In this document: positions 18,515-26,038 of the stretch, in pieces
How the letters are laid out: each line of letters opens with the position of its first letter
Position numbering within the stretch: position 1 is the stretch's first letter
Source of the DNA: UBA9647 sp963739335
GTDB taxonomy: Bacteria; Bacteroidota; Ignavibacteria; UBA10030
DNA length: 64,000 nucleotides
Assembly (NCBI GenBank): GCA_963739335.1
Contig: CAVUAC010000044.1
Span: forward strand, 1-64,000
Reading direction: 5' to 3'
Made by a program: the position numbers and the translations under genes
The notes under the pieces: model-generated
What the model was told of the DNA's origin: nothing
The model's input: only the letters and a program-made list of their open reading frames with translations
The model's database searches: none

Positions 18515-18655
18515 TTTTTCCTCCAGTATAGGCGTTGAATTCAAAGCTGACGTTGACGAAGCCAATCCTCGCGATAGCTGGTGCCCAGCTTGCTCCTACC
18601 GGATCTCAGACCTCCGTGACCGCACACCAGTTGGTAGAACCGGGGGTTGATCCGC

Positions 18656-19750
18656 TCAGGGCGACGCGTAAAAGCTCCTCTCGTTCTGCACAACGAAAAC
18701 CTTCTCGACATCCTCCTCGGCAAAGGAAAACTGACCAGCCTCTCTTCCCTCTATGAAGTTCGGCAGACTCCTGCAATAAGAGCTCAACATCTCGTATGCC
18801 TCTACCACTTCTACGCAGCGTTCCCCTGCTAAAGGACTGCCAGGGTTCCTGTCAGGATGATGGGCAAGCACCAACTTTCGGTAGGAAGCTCTTATTTGCT
18901 TCCAGGAAGCTTTCTCGGGTAATTGCATGGTTTTCCGCGCCCTATCCACGAGCGCGAAGTTCCCCCGGTTCAACTCGATGTTGGCGAAGCTATAAGCCGG
19001 CAGAGGACCTATGTAGCGAAAGCTCAGGTAGCCTTCGTGCTCAGTTCCCAGGAGGTCTACCGCCCCATCAAACAGCGGCTCCCTTTCCTTTTCCACCAGA
19101 TAACTCCGGTTCAGAATCATTGCTTCCGCGTTCCGAGGTCCATCGCAGAAGCTTATGGACAAGGAGGAAAGGTTATTATGAATGACACGAATGAAGTTCT
19201 CTCTTCTTCCCTCAGCCGCTTCGAAGAGCATTCTTCCAACCTCCACAATTAATTGTGGATCTTGGATCTGGGACTGGGAATTTAACGAATCAGGCAAACC
19301 ACATTTATCGCGAATCTCCTTGAGAATCTTTGGCAGATCCCAAAGTACCTGGATTACAAGTTCCACCTTTCCTTTCAGCCTACTGAGGAGGGTTCTTAGC
19401 ACAATGTAAGCCCCTCGTAGAACCTCCTCAACTTGTTGCCGGTCCCTTGCCGTGAATCCAAATTTCAGAGGAATCACCGCGCTCGAGGAGGCCTGCTTCA
19501 GGAGTGAGAGATTCACCTGTTGGTACTTCAGTAGGTCTGACTTTAAGATCCCTTCCTTCTGGGCGTACAAATCCTTGCCTGACGAGCCAGGGTCAAACCT
19601 CCTGATATCTATAGAACTGACAACGGCTGCAATGTCTCGGTAGTAGACAATTTCGATGGCGGCACCGTCGATCCCGCCGAGAGGGGAGTCAGCGATGGGC
19701 GGGCACTGTCCATTCCTTTCGATGACTGCGTAAATAAACTTGTGGTCCAT
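18656..19750 (-). CDS. GvpF/L protein fused to a C-terminal J-domain
   Basis: Residues 1-240 are GvpF/L: KFIYAVIERN, IVYYRDIAAVVSSID, AVIPLKFGFTARD, VELVIQVLWDLP and FRYIGPLPAYSFANIEL. A DnaJ-type J-domain follows: SWKQIRASYRKLVLAHHPDR with the HPD tripeptide, then VVEAYEMLSS. J-domains recruit and activate Hsp70, so the fusion would bring DnaK to the GvpF/L client, presumably GvpA. The start could also be 19792 (MGEEAADH). No frameshift separates the two parts. No Hsp70 gene is in the window. Confidence 0.9.
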   Translation of the reverse strand: MDHKFIYAVIERNGQCPPIADSPLGGIDGAAIEIVYYRDIAAVVSSIDIRRFDPGSSGKDLYAQKEGILKSDLLKYQQVNLSLLKQASSSAVIPLKFGFTARDRQQVEEVLRGAYIVLRTLLSRLKGKVELVIQVLWDLPKILKEIRDKCGLPDSLNSQSQIQDPQLIVEVGRMLFEAAEGRRENFIRVIHNNLSSLSISFCDGPRNAEAMILNRSYLVEKEREPLFDGAVDLLGTEHEGYLSFRYIGPLPAYSFANIELNRGNFALVDRARKTMQLPEKASWKQIRASYRKLVLAHHPDRNPGSPLAGERCVEVVEAYEMLSSYCRSLPNFIEGREAGQFSFAEEDVEKVFVVQNERSFYASP

Positions 19751-19906
19751 ACCAGTTCTTCGCTTTCTATGATCAGCAGCCTCTTCCCCCATGAGGCTGC
19801 TGCACGTTTTCGGTTGCCCAAACCCTCAGCCCTTCCTTGAGCGCCGACTCTCTCTGGATAGCAGCAGGAACGCCGACTCCCTTTGAGCATTCCATCAGCA
19901 AAGAGA

Positions 19907-20137
19907 TCAGTTGCCGGGCAAGTCAGCTGTGGCGCCGGTAGACAATGCCTTAGCGGCCGAGATTCCGTTCACGAGCCCAGGCGCGATAGATCTCAGTTTA
20001 CCCTCTTGAATCTTGATGTTGAGAAGCTCTCCGCAGGCATCGCACTTAATCAAACCTTCATAATCGGCATAGACATCCTCATGCAGATTGACGGAGTGCC
20101 CACAACCGATGCAATTCAGTCGCAAGATAGGTAGCAT
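19907..20137 (-). CDS. Small zinc-ribbon-like protein in the gas vesicle operon
   Basis: The 76-residue product has two CxxC pairs, LNCIGCGHSVNLHEDVY and IKCDACGELLNIKIQEG, which should form one zinc ribbon. The rest has no recognised fold. It lies between a coiled-coil gene and the GvpF/L-J fusion on the same strand. Such a protein could mediate protein contacts; no enzyme motif is visible. Confidence 0.65.
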   Translation of the reverse strand: MLPILRLNCIGCGHSVNLHEDVYADYEGLIKCDACGELLNIKIQEGKLRSIAPGLVNGISAAKALSTGATADLPGN

Positions 20138-20221
20138 GTAGTCCTCACTGCGAGTTGAGTTGACTGCCTGATCCCTTGGACGAAGATTGCCACCCGTGCT
20201 TTAGGGGAACAGGACTTATGT

Positions 20222-20563
20222 CTAATACTTGAGAATCGTATCTGGGCAGACAGGACGAGCTTGGTCTCCTGATCGTTCGCGAAGATGGAACGCCCTTTCC
20301 TCGCCTTCGACGCCGCCAAGGCGGGCCCTCTCACGGGCAACTACTACGTTCAACCATCTCTCCGCTTGTCTGATTTCTTCCAAGCGGGCCTTTATCTGCT
20401 CGCTTCGCTTCTCCCACCTTATCTCTTCATAACTTAGCCGTTCTCTTTCCCGACTTAGCCGGGCCAACTCTATCAGGGCCCCATACGCCGTGCGGCTGTG
20501 GAAGGTATCCACCAGACCGCGTAGCGTTTTGATGGTATCCAGTCCTTTTCTTAGCGCTTTCAG
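20222..20563 (-). CDS. Coiled-coil protein of the gas vesicle operon, possible CTG start
   Basis: The frame encodes long charged helices (LIELARLSRERERLSYEEIR, KRSEQIKARLEEIRQAERWL), predicting a coiled coil. The first ordinary start is GTG 20510-20512. The 17 in-frame codons upstream (KALRKGLDTIKTLRGL) look coding and begin with a CTG at 20561-20563 that has GGAGG exactly six bases before it. An in-frame TAA lies upstream and no ATG, GTG or TTG intervenes. I use the CTG start. The function is unknown; the position after gvpN suggests a structural or scaffolding part. Confidence 0.6.
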   Translation of the reverse strand: MKALRKGLDTIKTLRGLVDTFHSRTAYGALIELARLSRERERLSYEEIRWEKRSEQIKARLEEIRQAERWLNVVVARERARLGGVEGEERAFHLRERSGDQARPVCPDTILKY

Positions 20564-20659
20564 TTTACACCTCCTAGTCTCTTAGACTGATGTCGCCCTC
20601 CTGGACGTTGAAGCTGCTTTTCCTTCTCAACCGTATCAGCTATATGAACAAAAGGCTCA

Positions 20660-21637
20660 TCATTTTGCGGCGGCCTCAGTATCTCCTCTGTGGTTCCCAC
20701 CACAGTGCTTTTCAATCAGTCGTTTGATCTCATGCCGGGCGATAGAGACACCGTCTCGTTTCACTTTCACTGTATCCCAGCCGAGAACATCAGTACAGGT
20801 TTGATAGAAAATGGAATCGTCGGCCCGGACTTTTCCACCACGGGCAGCAACAACGTGGGCAATCATGATACAAGCACGGATAGTGGGGCGGAAGTTCGCC
20901 ACACCAACGCTTCGAAAGTCTCTCACGATGTCCACGATCTTTGCTGCTTCCTCTTCGGGAAGTCCAGACCTGGCTCGGGTAATCGCGACCTCCGTGTCCC
21001 GGTCGTAGTGACTCAGCTCAATAGTCATCATCCTATCCAGGAGTGCATCCTGGGTTTTGTGCACTCCGGCGTACTCCTCGGGATTGCTGGTGAAAATGGC
21101 GCGAAAATCTGGATGGACAGGCATGTATATTTCTCCATAACGCGCTTCAGGCAGCACGATGATCTTCTCCTCAAGTATCCCAAGAAGCACATTGTTTGCT
21201 TCAGGTCGTGAGCGGGAAAACTCATCGTAGATAAGCGTGAGGCCGTTCCTGCACGCGGTAGTCACGCGGTTGTCCGCCCACTGTGTTCGCACGCTTTCCT
21301 CTGTCTTGAGGACCGTGTGGATGTAGTTGTCTATGACTCTTTCTGAGCTCAAGCCTTTCTGCGCCCCGATCAGGTCAGAACTGCCGAACTCCTCGTCGCC
21401 ATAGAGCAACATCACAGGCCTACCTCGAAGCGCCGCCACATGCATAGCCAGGGTCGTCTTTCCGGTGCCTGCTCCGCCACACAGGTGCACCGGATAACCA
21501 GCCTCCAGATAGGCTGCGGCTCTCTCGGTGATACTCTCTATAACCGGGGTGATAATGAAATCTTCCCTCGGTTCGAGCCGAAGCGCGTAGCAGTCGGCGG
21601 GATTGTATTGTCTCATGTCTTTATACCTATCTATCAT
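20660..21637 (-). CDS. gvpN: Gas vesicle AAA+ ATPase GvpN
   Basis: A MoxR-like AAA+ protein: Walker A GGAGTGKTTLA, Walker B LTLIYDEFSRSRPEANNVLL, sensor segment FRAIFTSNPEEYAGVHKTQD and an arginine-finger region LLDRMMTIEL. The order and the phrase EEYAGVHKTQDALLDRM are typical of GvpN. I set the start at ATG 21635-21637 (MIDRYKDMRQYN); ATG 21614-21616 is equally possible. The longer frame to 21730 runs through a repeat-like sequence. GvpN promotes vesicle growth. Confidence 0.93.
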   Translation of the reverse strand: MIDRYKDMRQYNPADCYALRLEPREDFIITPVIESITERAAAYLEAGYPVHLCGGAGTGKTTLAMHVAALRGRPVMLLYGDEEFGSSDLIGAQKGLSSERVIDNYIHTVLKTEESVRTQWADNRVTTACRNGLTLIYDEFSRSRPEANNVLLGILEEKIIVLPEARYGEIYMPVHPDFRAIFTSNPEEYAGVHKTQDALLDRMMTIELSHYDRDTEVAITRARSGLPEEEAAKIVDIVRDFRSVGVANFRPTIRACIMIAHVVAARGGKVRADDSIFYQTCTDVLGWDTVKVKRDGVSIARHEIKRLIEKHCGGNHRGDTEAAAK

Positions 21638-22024
21638 TGATGAGGCTGTCCGAGAATTCCCCGGGGGACTTAGAAACTGACCGACACGTACCCAAAGAAT
21701 GCCTCCCGAGCCGAGTTGTTCTTGGTGCATCTATGCTGCCGCTCTATTCGAATCGCAAAGCGGAACGGCAGCGGAGGGAGAAATCTAGAGTACTTTCTCT
21801 GATGCCCCGAAGGGAGACTCTTCACTATGACTCAGAATAAAAACCTTAGCCAGAGTTGATCGTGTCCCAAATGTTCGGGCACCCTCGGGCGCGATACCAA
21901 AGAAAGGTTTAGAATGGCATACCTTCAGTTTTCAAGGAGTCTCACGGCCCCCGACCGCACACGGCAAGGTGGGGTCGGTTCATTTCATTCCTGGATGCTC
22001 TGTTGTATCTACCATTCCAAACCA
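21638..22024. other. Intergenic stretch upstream of gvpN, repeat-like
   Basis: There is no supported gene. One minus-strand frame ends FFGYVSVSF at about 21674, which superficially resembles an outer-membrane protein terminus. However, it has no start, and the nearby text looks like intergenic repeat. No clear promoter was found. Confidence 0.35.
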
Positions 22025-22249
22025 TCATTCTGAGCCATTGGCAAGATATACGCCGTCAATCCTGCTTATTTTCCCCTCTTTCAAAAGCCTTCCAACGACG
22101 ACCACCAGTGATCTCCAATTTACTCCCATCTGATTCCCTACGTTGACCAGTCTGATGCCTCCAGCATGCTCCCTTACTATCGCAAGCACCCTTTGGTCCT
22201 CAGAAAGGATCTTGGTTCCGGGTTTCTCGTGGGGAGCTGCCAACGTCAT
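22025..22249 (-). CDS. Small winged-helix-like protein
   Basis: The 74 residues include LSEDQRVLAIVREHAGGIRL, VNVGNQMGVNWRSLVVVVGR and LLKEGKISRIDGVYL, a three-helix plus wing pattern. The ATG at 22247-22249 overlaps the stop of the upstream gene (ATGA), which fixes the start; the longer frame to 22342 is read-through. It could be a DNA-binding or protein-interaction module that tunes gvp expression. I do not recognise a named family. Confidence 0.6.
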   Translation of the reverse strand: MTLAAPHEKPGTKILSEDQRVLAIVREHAGGIRLVNVGNQMGVNWRSLVVVVGRLLKEGKISRIDGVYLANGSE

Positions 22250-22587
22250 TTCTCGCCTTTTTTGGAACGGTGACTCTGTGACTTGGCAGATTCCGTAGGG
22301 CGATTTCGTTGGATTGTTGGGTGTGTCGCTCTCGCACGCCACATCTCCTCAGCCTTACGGACCTCGGAGCCAAACTGATGGAGCGAGCCCAGCAACGCCT
22401 TGGCACCATTCTTATGATCGCGTTGAATCTTCTCAACAAGATCGCGGGCGTCAGAGAGCATTTCGTTCGTGAGCGCTTTGCGCTCCTCAGTCTGTTTTTG
22501 AATCAGAGCAGCAAGATCTGCTCGTGACTGATACATCGAGTTTATATCGGCGATTAAACCTTCTGTCCATTTGTCATGTGTCGCCAT
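22246..22587 (-). CDS. Coiled-coil protein directly downstream of gvpA
   Basis: The 113-residue product is nearly all helical and charged from residue 15 to 90 (SRADLAALIQKQTEERKALT, DARDLVEKIQRDHKNGAKAL) with a basic, disordered tail. GGAGG stands nine bases before the ATG. In many clusters the gene after gvpA is gvpC, the helical cage protein on the outer surface. This one lacks obvious 33-residue GvpC repeats, so it is at best a positional analogue. Confidence 0.6.
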   Translation of the reverse strand: MATHDKWTEGLIADINSMYQSRADLAALIQKQTEERKALTNEMLSDARDLVEKIQRDHKNGAKALLGSLHQFGSEVRKAEEMWRARATHPTIQRNRPTESAKSQSHRSKKGEK

Positions 22588-22644
22588 AACGTGATCCTCC
22601 TTCTAGTGTAGTCATATGCCACGTGCTTTTTCGATGTCCAAGTA

Positions 22645-22696
22645 TGTCCCGACACGTTCCCATTTCATTGTCACCAAGACGAGACGGGTCGGGACA
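22645..22696 (-). terminator. Hairpin between gvpA and the downstream genes
   Basis: A perfect nine-base inverted repeat, tgtcccgac at 22645-22653 and gtcgggaca at 22688-22696, encloses 34 bases. There is no T run. It could act as an attenuator or 3' stabiliser that keeps gvpA message above that of accessory genes, a common need in these operons. That role is inference. Confidence 0.35.
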
Positions 22697-22735
22697 AGAA
22701 ACTTGGTTCTGTTGGAGCTTCGACACATCCTGAGC

Positions 22736-22954
22736 TTAAGCTGGGGACGCTGCTCCGGCCGTCAACCCAATTGCCTCAGCGTATTTCAGGAAGGTCTCTA
22801 CCGAAGCCACAACAACCCGGGCTTCAATTGCCAGTAATTCGATCCCCACCAACGAGACCCTTGCCCAGGCATCGATGACGATACCTTTGTCAAGCACCCG
22901 GTCAACGACTTCAGCCAGGCTCGAAGATTCCATGGACTTTTGCACTCTTGCCAT
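22736..22954 (-). CDS. gvpA: Major gas vesicle shell protein GvpA
   Basis: The 72 residues read SSLAEVVDRVLDKGIVIDAW, ARVSLVGIELLAIEARVVVA and SVETFLKYAEAIGL, the near-invariant GvpA sequence that forms the ribs of the gas vesicle wall. The start ATG has AGGAGG 8-10 bases upstream. It is the only gvpA in the window and stands first in the downstream half of the locus, after a long non-coding stretch that probably carries its promoter. Confidence 0.97.
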   Translation of the reverse strand: MARVQKSMESSSLAEVVDRVLDKGIVIDAWARVSLVGIELLAIEARVVVASVETFLKYAEAIGLTAGAASPA

Positions 22955-22977
22955 AATGCTACCCTCCTACTGGTTTC

Positions 22978-23005
22978 GAGCCGGAGGCATTTGAGCCGCC
23001 GGCTC
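22978..23005 (-). promoter_or_regulatory. Stem-loop in the putative gvpA leader
   Basis: GAGCCGG at 22978-22984 pairs with CCGGCTC at 22999-23005 across a 14-base loop, 24 bases before the gvpA start. It would fold in the mRNA leader and might protect the message or modulate ribosome access. I found no convincing sigma-54 -24/-12 element nearby. Confidence 0.3.
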
Positions 23006-23904
23006 AGATGATTGAGATATGTGAACTAGACACAGAACCCGTTTTTTCCTTTGTCGACCCCTCAGGGCGGGTGACAGAAGAACGGTCGTGGCTGTGGATT
23101 GCTGTATCAAAAGATATGCCCTGCCATAGCACAACGCAAAGGCACTAAGGACAGTGGTACTTGCGGCCTTCTCTTGAAGTCCCACCTCTGATTGACCAGA
23201 GGAAAAGAGGGAACTGTTTCCCTTCTCAGTGGGAGTTGGTTCCCCTCGTTTCGGAAGTACATGGATATCCTTCAGTCAGCTGAAACCCTCCCTTCCCACA
23301 CCGCAGGATGGATTGAGCCTGGTCTGGCGATCAAGAGGTGGCCGCGCGTTCTTGCACGGCGAGATGTTCAAGAGACAAATTACGAATTCCGCCCCCACGC
23401 CCTCCCTGCTTCATGATTCAGATTTCGCATCGTAGGGCCCAGCAACCGAATCACGCTTGATGAGGCAAATCCTTTTCCGGTTCGCTCACCACTTCTCTGT
23501 TCACCTAGAGAGTCGGTCGGAAAGCCAGTTTGCTCTTAGCCAAGCTGTCAGGAGCATACTCCTGACAGCAAATAGGCCCGCAATGATGTCAGGACATCCG
23601 CCAGACAGCATGGCGGATAAACAAGTCCTGACACAGCAACGTAGGGTTTTCGCCTATGTTTCTAGTCTAGGTCTGCGAGCAAGAAGCGGATCGAGCAACG
23701 TTAGAATGCTTTGTTTCAGAATACCGCGTCCGATATCCTTCACAATTCTGCGGGCTAACCAGTCATCCGTTTGGGAAAGGTATCCTTTGGAAATAGAGAA
23801 TGCGCCGGTCAGGTCTTTCAGACGATCGCTGGAAGTGGATCCCCCTCAGCGGGTGCGAATTTCGTGGTAGAAAGCACGGGAACAAGTTGATGGCGGGAGT
23901 TACT
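23006..23904. other. Non-coding region upstream of gvpA with strong palindromes
   Basis: No gene is supported on either strand. Two hairpins are striking: CTGTCAGGAG-CATA-CTCCTGACAG near 23547, and a nested one at about 23587-23632, where GTCAGGAC/GTCCTGAC encloses ATCCGCCA-GACAGCA-TGGCGGAT. The gvpA promoter should lie in this stretch. The best -24-like word, TGGCAG on the minus strand at 23121-23126, lacks a matching -12. Confidence 0.45.
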
Positions 23905-24573
23905 AGAACCCGTCTCAAAAATCGTCGCTACTCCCGAATATCCGTCTCGATTCGATGAATCGAGACGAGTCCGTCACCTTCGGTGACGAGATCTCGTCCC
24001 AATTCTTGGGACGGAACCTCGTCCGGTTTCGCGGTTCGGACTTCTATTGGCCAGCCCGCCATGCGGTCTGGCGGGGAATCCAAAAAAGAGCTTCGCATTT
24101 GCCCTTGGCCGCATGAAGTTCATGACCCGGATACCCGGTTACGACATGCGGGTATGACAAAATGAATGTCATTCCCGAATGTAGGAGTACCTGTCATTCC
24201 CGAAAGTTTTAATCGGGAATCCAGGTACAGAACGTAAGGGCCGGAAGGAGCTGAGTTCTGGATACCCGCTTAAAACGTGCGGGTAGGAATCCAGAACCAA
24301 GCACGACGATTGCCCCTGGTCGCATGAAGTTCACGACCTGGATACCTGCTTCCCCCCTCAACCACAGCGAGACGTCCCGCTTTCAAGGATTCCGCTTCCT
24401 AGCGGGATTTCCGCTTTTCAGGATTCCGCTCAGAGGCGGATTCCAAAGGGCGGAACAAAGAGCGAACACAAAGCGCGAAGACGTGCCTGCACGCCGAAGT
24501 GCAGCGTTTCGGCACGCAGGCGTGCAGGAATGACAACTATTCTTGTGGAAGGTTTTTGGGATGGCTTCTAGCC
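23905..24573. mobile_element. Non-coding element with terminal inverted repeats and a hairpin array
   Basis: The left end carries CCGTCTCAAAAATC (23910-23923) and the right end, inverted, GGTTTTTGGGATGGCTTC (24551-24568). Inside are consecutive perfect hairpins with three-base loops: CGTCTCGATTC-GAT at 23943-23967, CGTCACC-TTC at 23972-23988, CGTCCCAA-TTC at 23995-24013. Several ATTCCCG/CGGGAAT pairs follow. The same ends bound the 120 bp element at 53.2 kb. It has no ORF of its own and resembles a MITE-like dispersed repeat. Its right end lies within the coding 3' end of the NtrC-like gene. Confidence 0.6.
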
Positions 24574-26038
24574 TCAGGCGGAGAATCTGAAGCCTTTTCA
24601 ACTTTGTCCGTAGGGTCTTTGGATCAACGCAAAGAAACTCTGCTAACTCAGCTCTCGAAAATCTCTTCTTGCTCATTACCTCGCGGATGATGTTTCGTTC
24701 AGCTTCCTCCGCTGCCCTTGCACTCAGTTCCTTCAAATGTATCCCATTCCCCATATCAAGCCCGAACTTAATGGACATGCTCATCTCTTTTCCTTCGGGG
24801 GAGCAGAGGGATTTACCCGATGAGTCGAGTCCTAGACCATTCGAGGAGAAAAGATGAGATTGTTCCTTCGCAGAGTCCGTGGGATTGGAAATTCCTGAAG
24901 AAAGGTATTTGGGCAGGTGAGAGGGAGAGATTACATCCTCCGCAAACAGAATGGAGTACTTAATCACATTTTCCAGCTCTCGAACATTTCCGGGCCAGAG
25001 ATAGTCTTTCAGGATTGCAGCGCATTCCGGAGAAAGTCCAACAACTGCTGAACCAAACTTCTTGCTGTACATCTTTATGAAGTGATTCGCAAGGGCACGG
25101 ATATCGCCTACTCTTTCTCTCAAAGGTGGAATTCTTATGGTCACGGTACTCATCCGAAAATAGAGATCTGCGCGGAACGCTCCGGTTTTGATCATTTCTC
25201 TCAGATCAGCATTCGTAGCAGCAATCAGCCTGAAGTCTACATCGATTGGCCTCGATCCGTTTGAACCCAGGTGGTAGACGCGGCGATCCTGGAGGACCCG
25301 AAGAAGCTTAGCCTGCACACCAGGCGGGAGGTTGGAAACCTCGTCAAGAAAGAGCGTGCCGTTGTGGGCTGATTCAAACAACCCAGCCTTCTTACCCTCT
25401 GCGCCTGTAAATGCTCCTTTTTCAAATCCGAAGAATTCGCTCTCGGCGAGAGTCTCAGGAAAGGATCCGCAATCCAACGGTACAAGTGGTCCCTCGCTGC
25501 GCTTGCTTATTTCGTGTATCGCTCTGGAAAAGAGTTCTTTTCCAGTTCCGCTTTCCCCCTCTAGAAGTATCGGGATGTCAGGGGGGGCAAACTTGTCTAC
25601 CAACTGCCACACTCTGTTCATGATTGCACTGTCACCTACAATGTGCTGGCGGGCTTCAAGACGCCTCGAGGTCTTTCCTCGAACAGAGAAGAATCTGTCT
25701 AGTTCTCTTTTGAGTCTCTCAGTGTCAATAGGTTTCGTGAGAAAGTCCTCAGCGCCGAGTTTCATTGCTCTCACCGCTGTATCTACCCTCCCATAGGCAG
25801 TCATGATAATAATGGGTAGATTGCCAAGCTTCTTCAACGCACGCAGGACCTCCATACCGCCTATCCCGGGCATTTTCAAATCCAATAGAACTAAGTCCGG
25901 CCTAAGATGTTCCGCTTTTTCAAGCCCCTCCAGTCCGGAAGCTGCACAGAAAACCGCATAGCCGTCGAGCGTCTTCGAAACACTGGTTGTGAGATCGATG
26001 TTGTCATCGATAAGGAGAATCCGCTTAGGCTTGTCCAT
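24383..26038 (-). CDS. NtrC-family sigma-54 response regulator
   Basis: From ATG 26036-26038: a receiver (KRILLIDDNIDLT, acceptor Asp in VLLDLKMPG), AAA+ domain with LLEGESGTGKELFSRAI, ESEFFGFEKGAFTGAEGKKA (GAFTGA loop contacting sigma-54) and NGTLFLDEVSNLPP, then a Fis-type HTH (FSRAELAEFLCVDPKTLRTK). The last 60 or so residues are encoded by the inverted-repeat element at 23905-24573 and are not part of the family. It overlaps the kinase gene by 14 nt, so the two form a cognate pair. Its place between the two halves of the gvp locus suggests it controls gvpA transcription. Confidence 0.92.
   Translation of the reverse strand: MDKPKRILLIDDNIDLTTSVSKTLDGYAVFCAASGLEGLEKAEHLRPDLVLLDLKMPGIGGMEVLRALKKLGNLPIIIMTAYGRVDTAVRAMKLGAEDFLTKPIDTERLKRELDRFFSVRGKTSRRLEARQHIVGDSAIMNRVWQLVDKFAPPDIPILLEGESGTGKELFSRAIHEISKRSEGPLVPLDCGSFPETLAESEFFGFEKGAFTGAEGKKAGLFESAHNGTLFLDEVSNLPPGVQAKLLRVLQDRRVYHLGSNGSRPIDVDFRLIAATNADLREMIKTGAFRADLYFRMSTVTIRIPPLRERVGDIRALANHFIKMYSKKFGSAVVGLSPECAAILKDYLWPGNVRELENVIKYSILFAEDVISPSHLPKYLSSGISNPTDSAKEQSHLFSSNGLGLDSSGKSLCSPEGKEMSMSIKFGLDMGNGIHLKELSARAAEEAERNIIREVMSKKRFSRAELAEFLCVDPKTLRTKLKRLQILRLRLEAIPKTFHKNSCHSCTPACRNAALRRAGTSSRFVFALCSALWNPPLSGILKSGNPARKRNP

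Noticed and set aside
21640..21860. Minus-strand frame ending FFGYVSVSF, like an outer-membrane barrel terminus
   Set aside because: It has no start codon and no upstream barrel sequence, and the surrounding text looks like a dispersed intergenic repeat rather than a gene.
23121..23126. TGGCAG on the minus strand as a sigma-54 -24 box for gvpA
   Set aside because: The bases at the -12 position read CT instead of GC, so the core spacing requirement fails.
23905..24573. Possible CRISPR array because of regularly placed ATTCCCG repeats
   Set aside because: The repeats are short, inverted rather than direct, irregularly spaced and differ in stem sequence; there are no cas genes.
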